Positions 15,241-19,058 of a stretch of DNA of 19,058 nucleotides are shown here, in pieces (the first letter of the stretch is position 1; each line of letters begins with the position of its first letter). The DNA comes from an uncultured Prevotella sp. (GTDB lineage: Bacteria > Bacteroidota > Bacteroidia > Bacteroidales > Bacteroidaceae): positions 1 to 19,058 of the forward strand of contig CAAHDP010000220.1 of assembly GCA_900770515.1 (NCBI GenBank), written 5' to 3'. The position numbers and the translations under genes were made by a program. Below the pieces are notes generated by a model that was given only the letters and a program-made list of their open reading frames with translations, was not told the origin of the DNA and searched no databases.

Positions 15241-16257
15241 TTATAACTGCGAGAAGAACTTCTTACCCCTTGCATAGTATTGCCACAGAATAGAACAGTC
15301 TAGAATCTGAGGAATATTCTCCTCCACCCTGCTTTCCTGAATCTTCTTTCGGTCCTGATCAAAATCATGCTTCCATGCCTGGAATGCCTTACGCGCCTTG
15401 AAGATTGCCTTGCAGTCACCCAGGTTACGATTCAGGATAAGCGTCTGAAATGCGGCAAGATAATCCAGGAACCAACGCTTGCGCATCACAGGCTTCAATT
15501 CCTTATCGCTCAAATTCTTATAGAGCATCGTTAAATTGTTTCTAAAATTCAGATAGGTCTTCATTGGATTGCCTTTAGGCAGAGTTCCACCACCTACATG
15601 ATAAACCTCACTCTCAGGAATGCAGTATATCTTTCTACCCATCAGGCGCAATCTCCAGCAGAGATCAATCTCCTCGTTATGAGCAAAGAATCTGCCATCC
15701 AGTCCACCGGCATTCCAGTAATCTTCCGAACGGATCATCATACAAGCTCCCGTAGCCCAGAGTATCTCCTGTTGATAATCATACTGTCCGTTATCTCGCT
15801 CTACGGTATCAAAGATTCTACCCCTACAGAAAGGATAACCCAACTTATCAAGATAGCCACCGCATGCTCCAGCATACTCAAACATATCCTTGTCGTATTC
15901 AGCCAGCAACTTAGGCTGGCAAGCAGCTACCTGAGGATGGGCATCCATAAACTCGATGAGCGGAGTAAGCCAATGATGCGATACCTCTACATCACTGTTC
16001 AAGAGAACATAATAATCAGCCTCTATCTCTTTCAAGGCACGGTTATACCCCTCGGCAAAGCCGAAGTTCTGCTCCAGTACGATGGTTTTGACATGAGGAA
16101 ACTGGGTCTCCAGAAGATGCATGGACTGATCTGAAGAACAGTTGTCGGCTACCCATATCTCAGCATCCTGCCGTGAATACTCCACGACATTAGGAAGATA
16201 CTTTGCCAGCATCTTCTGCCCATTCCAATTTAATATAACGATTGCTACCTTTGCCAT
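15241..16257 (-). CDS. GT2-family glycosyltransferase
   Basis: Transfers a sugar from a nucleotide donor, probably in cell-surface glycan synthesis; the sugar is unknown. The 338-residue protein starts VAIVILNWNG, the usual GT2 beginning. WVADNCSSDQS (35-45) follows, then the DxD-like NSDVEV at 87-92, GACMMIR at 170-176, and the acceptor-side HNEEIDLCWRLRLMG near 193-207 with Glu195/Glu196/Asp198. This arrangement resembles the rhamnosyltransferase-like GT2 subgroup. There is no membrane-spanning segment; the C-terminal 90 residues are basic and helical, suggesting peripheral membrane contact. It starts 3 nt after the TIGR01212 stop, so translation is probably coupled. Confidence 0.92.
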   Translation of the reverse strand: MAKVAIVILNWNGQKMLAKYLPNVVEYSRQDAEIWVADNCSSDQSMHLLETQFPHVKTIVLEQNFGFAEGYNRALKEIEADYYVLLNSDVEVSHHWLTPLIEFMDAHPQVAACQPKLLAEYDKDMFEYAGACGGYLDKLGYPFCRGRIFDTVERDNGQYDYQQEILWATGACMMIRSEDYWNAGGLDGRFFAHNEEIDLCWRLRLMGRKIYCIPESEVYHVGGGTLPKGNPMKTYLNFRNNLTMLYKNLSDKELKPVMRKRWFLDYLAAFQTLILNRNLGDCKAIFKARKAFQAWKHDFDQDRKKIQESRVEENIPQILDCSILWQYYARGKKFFSQL

Positions 16258-16260
16258 ATT

Positions 16261-17145
16261 TTATTGTAAACTCTTTAATTTATTATTCAGGAGATTGGTA
16301 AACTCGTAGTTCTTGAGTCCCCATTTCGGTGCGATAAGCAGATCTTTCGGCGATTGGCTGACGAATCGCTCCAATACCAGGTCTTTGCGAAGCAGCCGGA
16401 TATATTTTACGATGACATCAATGTATTCCTCCACCGTATACACATGAAAAGGATGCTCAGCATACTCCTGCGCCAATCGGGTACCCCTGATAATCTGCAT
16501 CTGATGAATTTTCAGTATATCAAGAGGCAGAGAAGAAATGACCGGTGCCTGCCTGAGACTTTCTTCCGCATCCTCTCCGGGCAGTCCGATGATGATATGA
16601 CCGCCCGTCAGAATACCCCTCGCATGAGTCCGCTCTACCGCATCACGGCAGCAGGCGAAATCATGACCGCGATTGATTCGCTTCAAAGTCTCATCATTGG
16701 CACTCTCGATACCATATTCCACAAGAACGAAAGTGCGCTGGTTCAACTCCTCGAGATAGTCCAGGAGTTCATCGCTCACACAGTCAGGACGGGTACCAAT
16801 CACAATGCCTACCACATCATCTACCCGCAGTGCCTCCTCATACATTTCCCGCAGAAGTTCCACCTTGGCATAGGTATTGGTATAAGCCTGAAAATAAGCC
16901 AGATATTTCATATCCGGATATTTTCTACTGAAGAAGGCCTTGCCCTCCTCCAACTGTTCCGTTATCGACTTTCTACGGTCGCAATAGCTTGGATTGAACG
17001 TACGGTTGTCACAATACGTACATCCACCGCTAGAGATTTTTCCATCCCTGTTAGGACAGGAGAATCCTGCATCTATCGAAATCTTCTGAACCCGGAAGTC
17101 AGGAAACTGCTTCCGGATCCAGGAACCAAAATCATTGTAGTACAT
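16261..17145 (-). CDS. Radical SAM protein, TIGR01212/YhcC family
   Basis: The 294-residue protein carries an atypical radical SAM cluster motif, Cys30-x11-Cys42-x2-Cys45 (CPNRDG..GGCTYC). This is characteristic of the YhcC group rather than the usual CxxxCxxC. YLAYFQAYTNTYA (82-94), IGTRPDCV, VEYGIESAND and GGHIIIGLPGED are further family blocks, forming a TIM barrel. The reaction is not established to my knowledge; a role in RNA or protein modification is only inferred, and the adjacent mtaB is also a radical SAM RNA-modifying enzyme. Directly before the ATG lie four 7-bp repeats. The gene lies 46 nt after mtaB and 3 nt before the GT2 gene. Confidence 0.9.
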   Translation of the reverse strand: MYYNDFGSWIRKQFPDFRVQKISIDAGFSCPNRDGKISSGGCTYCDNRTFNPSYCDRRKSITEQLEEGKAFFSRKYPDMKYLAYFQAYTNTYAKVELLREMYEEALRVDDVVGIVIGTRPDCVSDELLDYLEELNQRTFVLVEYGIESANDETLKRINRGHDFACCRDAVERTHARGILTGGHIIIGLPGEDAEESLRQAPVISSLPLDILKIHQMQIIRGTRLAQEYAEHPFHVYTVEEYIDVIVKYIRLLRKDLVLERFVSQSPKDLLIAPKWGLKNYEFTNLLNNKLKSLQ

Positions 17146-17173
17146 TGAACTTTGAAGTTTGAGCTTTGAACTT
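17146..17173 (-). repeat. Four tandem 7-bp repeats abutting a start codon
   Basis: Minus strand: AAGTTCA, AAGCTCA, AACTTCA, AAGTTCA, then ATG of the TIGR01212 gene. The copies differ by at most two bases. They occupy the whole translation-initiation zone of that gene. Confidence 0.75.
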
Positions 17174-17191
17174 TATGATTAGCCCTATTAA

Positions 17192-18586
17192 CTATAAACT
17201 ATCAACAAGCTCTGCCTTCAATGCCGTCTTGTCGTGATTGAAATCACCCAGACGAACCTTGAGAAGCTGATTGTCGTATTCTTCCTTGGCAAGAGCTGGT
17301 GAAAGCTCCACACGTACATAGTTCTTGGTGAAACCATGCATAGCCTTGCCTCTTGAAGCCTTCTCGAAGAGCACCTCTGCCTCAGTACCGATATACTGGG
17401 CATAGAACTCCTGTGTTTTCTGATCGCTCAGCTCCAGCAGACGCTTAGAGCGCTTCTTCTTTTCCTTCTCGTCTACCACATACGGAATCTTCAACGCAGC
17501 TGTTCCCGGACGCTCAGAATATGGGAAGACATGAAGCTGCGTAACTGGCAGGCTCTTCAAGAACTCATAGCACTCCTCAAAACACTCTGGAGTTTCACCG
17601 CGACAACCCACCATTACGTCTACACCGATGAAGGCATCCGGCATCTTCTCCTTGATGAGATTCACCTTATGGGCGAAGAGCGCCTTGTCATAACGACGAT
17701 GCATCAGCTTCAGAACCTCATCGCTTCCACTCTGCAACGGAATGTGGAAATGAGGCATGAAGGCACGACTCTCTGCGCAATAGGCAATGAGATCATCATC
17801 ACAGAGATCTGGTTCCAGACTGGAAATACGATAACGCTTGATACCCTCTACCTTATCCATCGCCTTCACAAGATCCAGGAATCGCTCATGGGTAGTCTGA
17901 CCGAAATCACCGATGTTCACACCGGTGATGACAATCTCCTTACCTCCCTCAGCTGCAGCCTGCTCACACTGAGCCACCAAAGACTCGATGCTAGGATTAC
18001 GTGAATTGCCACGGGCGAAAGGAATGGTACAATAGGTACAGTAATAGTTGCAGCCATCCTGTACCTTCAGGAAGTAGCGGGTGCGGTTACCACGGGAACA
18101 TGAAGGCTGGAAGCTTCTGATTTCCTTCGTCTTCACGCTATGATGCTGATGAAGGGAAGAATCCGACAGCTCCTGAGCTTCGCCATTTGTAGGCAAACCA
18201 TTCTCAGCAGCAAACTTCTGCGCCCAGGCATCACTGAGATATTGAATCAAGTTCGCCTTCTCATTGGCACCCAACACCAGGTCTACTCCCTCTATTTTAC
18301 TCACGTTTTCTGACTCCAGCTGTGCATAGCAACCGGTGACGATGACAAAGGCACCAGGATTCTGTCGCACCATACGATGAATGGCCTGTCGACACTTATG
18401 ATCGGCAACCTCAGTAACGGAGCAAGTATTGATAAGACAAATGTCGGCTTTCTCCCCCTTTTTAGCAGTAATCACGCCCATATCTTCGAGCATCTTGCCA
18501 AAAGTGGAAGTTTCAGAGAAGTTGAGTTTGCAACCTAAAGTGTAATAGGCAGCCTTTTTGCCTTGGAAGGCACTTGAATCTATCAT
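17192..18586 (-). CDS. mtaB: tRNA (t6A37) methylthiotransferase MtaB
   Basis: Converts t6A37 to ms2t6A37 in tRNAs reading ANN codons, using two iron-sulfur clusters. The 464-residue protein has the methylthiotransferase layout. The UPF0004 domain has Cys19 (LGCKLN), Cys55 (NTCSV) and Cys86 (TGCYAQ); the radical SAM motif has Cys179, Cys183 and Cys186 (DGCNYYCTYC); the TRAM-like C-terminus is at about 400-464 (FEKASRGKAMHGFTKNYVRV). GCKLN and the ISSLEPD and HFHIPLQSGSD blocks fit MtaB rather than MiaB or RimO. The linker at about 120-165 is low in conservation. It is first in a four-gene minus-strand run. I could not find a consensus promoter; a structured leader precedes it. Confidence 0.93.
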   Translation of the reverse strand: MIDSSAFQGKKAAYYTLGCKLNFSETSTFGKMLEDMGVITAKKGEKADICLINTCSVTEVADHKCRQAIHRMVRQNPGAFVIVTGCYAQLESENVSKIEGVDLVLGANEKANLIQYLSDAWAQKFAAENGLPTNGEAQELSDSSLHQHHSVKTKEIRSFQPSCSRGNRTRYFLKVQDGCNYYCTYCTIPFARGNSRNPSIESLVAQCEQAAAEGGKEIVITGVNIGDFGQTTHERFLDLVKAMDKVEGIKRYRISSLEPDLCDDDLIAYCAESRAFMPHFHIPLQSGSDEVLKLMHRRYDKALFAHKVNLIKEKMPDAFIGVDVMVGCRGETPECFEECYEFLKSLPVTQLHVFPYSERPGTAALKIPYVVDEKEKKKRSKRLLELSDQKTQEFYAQYIGTEAEVLFEKASRGKAMHGFTKNYVRVELSPALAKEEYDNQLLKVRLGDFNHDKTALKAELVDSL

Positions 18587-18616
18587 ATATTTATCTTTTT
18601 CTTTGGTTTCTTTTAA

Positions 18617-18745
18617 GCTTTTACCCTTTCGGGGCGTATAGGGGATGCAGTTGCTACTGGTCTTTACCTTACCCTTCGAGCAGCGACCATAGGTTTAGGG
18701 AGTGTAGCTAGCAGAAAAGGCGTTCACCTCCCCCAAGACTCTAGG
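18617..18745 (-). other. Structured intergenic element before mtaB (leader, ncRNA or repeat)
   Basis: A GC-richer stretch in an AT-rich gap. Nested complementary segments are visible: GGGG 18641-18644 with CCCC 18731-18734, TGC 18646-18648 with GCA 18711-18713, GCT-ACT 18653-18658 with AGT 18701-18703 and AGC 18706-18708, and GGTC 18659-18662 with GACC 18685-18688. A separate CCCC-GAAA-GGG hairpin lies near 18624-18634 (minus). A strong GGAGGTG is followed only by a 10-codon GTG frame. I match it to no known RNA family. It may be an mtaB leader, a small RNA, or a unit of an intergenic repeat family. The 18617-18636 part shares 18 of 20 bases with 10661-10680. Confidence 0.45.
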
Positions 18746-18754
18746 TCTATAAAA

Positions 18755-18785
18755 CAAAAAAAGCCGCTAGACCAAGGTCCAGCGG
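18755..18785 (-). terminator. Terminator of the small lipoprotein gene
   Basis: Minus strand: CCGCT-G-GACC-TT-GGTC-T-AGCGG followed by CTTTTTTTG. It lies 37 nt after the lipoprotein stop. Its 3' arm, GGTCTA, can also pair with TAGACC at 18744-18749 just downstream, a possible competing fold. Confidence 0.85.
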
Positions 18786-18821
18786 TTGTTTCTCTCATTT
18801 CTGTTCGTCAGTAATTCAAAA

Positions 18822-18995
18822 TTACTTAGCAGAATCAGCAGCAGCTGTATCAGCAGCAGCAGTGTCAGCAACAGTTGTGTCTACCTGAGCTGTGTCAGAA
18901 TCAGCAGAAGCTGTGTTCTGAGCTGTTTTGTTACCATTGCATGATGCGAAAGAGATAGCTGCGATAGCTACGAACATAAAAACTAATTTCTTCAT
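18822..18995 (-). CDS. Small acidic lipoprotein, 57 residues
   Basis: MKKLVFMFVAIAAISFASC is a lipoprotein signal with the acylated Cys at residue 19 (relaxed FASC lipobox, as often in Bacteroidetes). The remaining 38 residues are almost all Asp, Ala, Thr, Ser and Val, ending in near-repeats of DTAAA and a final Lys, with no aromatic residue. Such a tail should be disordered and acidic on the periplasmic or surface side. The gene has a consensus -7 box upstream and a strong terminator downstream, so it is transcribed alone. The Cys, the promoter and the terminator together make it convincing despite its length. Function unknown. Confidence 0.85.
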   Translation of the reverse strand: MKKLVFMFVAIAAISFASCNGNKTAQNTASADSDTAQVDTTVADTAAADTAAADSAK

Positions 18996-19047
18996 TTTCT
19001 TTGCTTTTTAAATCTGTAAAACAATCATTCGTTTATTAAAACTGATG

Positions 19048-19055
19048 CAAAGGTA
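19048..19055 (-). promoter_or_regulatory. -7 element of the small lipoprotein promoter
   Basis: The minus strand reads TACCTTTG followed by CA, identical to the rnpB and GT5-operon boxes. It is about 53 nt upstream of the ATG at 18995. The -33 element would lie beyond the window edge. Confidence 0.75.
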
Positions 19056-19058
19056 AGC

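Noticed and set aside
16354..17148. 264-codon open frame opposite the TIGR01212 gene
   Set aside because: The opposite strand holds all radical SAM motifs; this frame looks like a composition artefact.
18682..18736. Mini-ORFs (10-codon GTG frame after GGAGGTG and an 8-codon ATG frame) as a leader peptide before mtaB
   Set aside because: Bacteroidetes rarely rely on such ribosome-binding sites, the frames contain no regulatory codon run, and the segment is better explained as structured non-coding sequence.
18617..18745. tmRNA, SRP RNA or 6S RNA identity for the structured gap
   Set aside because: No tag-peptide frame or tRNA-like end, no GGAAGGAAGCAGC apical loop, and no long closing stem with a symmetric central bubble.
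1..19058. CRISPR array, prophage, insertion sequence or defence island
   Set aside because: No spaced direct repeats, transposase, integrase, phage or known defence proteins are visible; every long coding frame fits a housekeeping, envelope or unknown-function gene.

Overview
The window looks like chromosomal DNA of a Bacteroidales bacterium, most likely Prevotellaceae of the Segatella/Prevotella copri type. Evidence from the sequence: Bacteroidetes-type promoters (TAnnTTTG at -7, TTG or TTTG about 20 nt upstream), AT-rich gaps between genes of moderate GC, a short primary sigma factor without region 1.1, and family content typical of the group (DUF4270 and DUF4861 proteins, DPP IV, a GldB-like lipoprotein, a one-domain GT5 protein). 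It reads as ordinary housekeeping chromosome. I see no phage, transposase, integrase, CRISPR array, toxin-antitoxin pair or defence island.

Layout. (a) 1-1141, minus: panD (cut by the window edge) and panC, for beta-alanine and pantothenate synthesis. (b) 1317-3735, plus: a glycogen-synthase-like protein with only the N-terminal GT5 domain, a DUF4270 lipoprotein and a 43-residue basic protein, closed by a terminator. (c) 4060-5394, plus: NADP-type glutamate dehydrogenase with its own promoter, facing a bidirectional terminator. (d) 5567-6456, minus: a YkvA/DUF1232 protein and an unknown two-helix membrane protein. (e) 6567-7011, minus: RNase P RNA. (f) 7447-10634, plus: HtrA/Deg protease, primary sigma factor RpoD and an exported protein with a Lys-rich tail. 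(g) 10781-13793, minus: a GldB-like lipoprotein and dipeptidyl peptidase IV, one base apart. (h) 13946-18586, minus: mtaB tRNA methylthiotransferase, a YhcC/TIGR01212 radical SAM protein, a GT2 glycosyltransferase and a DUF4861 protein, closely spaced. (i) 18822-18995, minus: a tiny acidic lipoprotein.

No new multi-gene system is evident. The most interesting signals are regulatory or structural. A sigma-54-type promoter with correct -24/-12 spacing lies upstream of htrA, with an inverted-repeat cluster at enhancer distance. A structured 100-120 nt stretch of unknown identity sits in front of mtaB. The T-tract of the htrA terminator also supplies the -33 element of the rpoD promoter. Four 7-bp repeats abut the start codon of the TIGR01212 gene. 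A CGCCC..AAAGGTAAAAGC motif recurs in distant gaps. Several conserved-looking but uncharacterised proteins (GT5 fragment, DUF4270, GldB-like, DUF4861) also merit attention.
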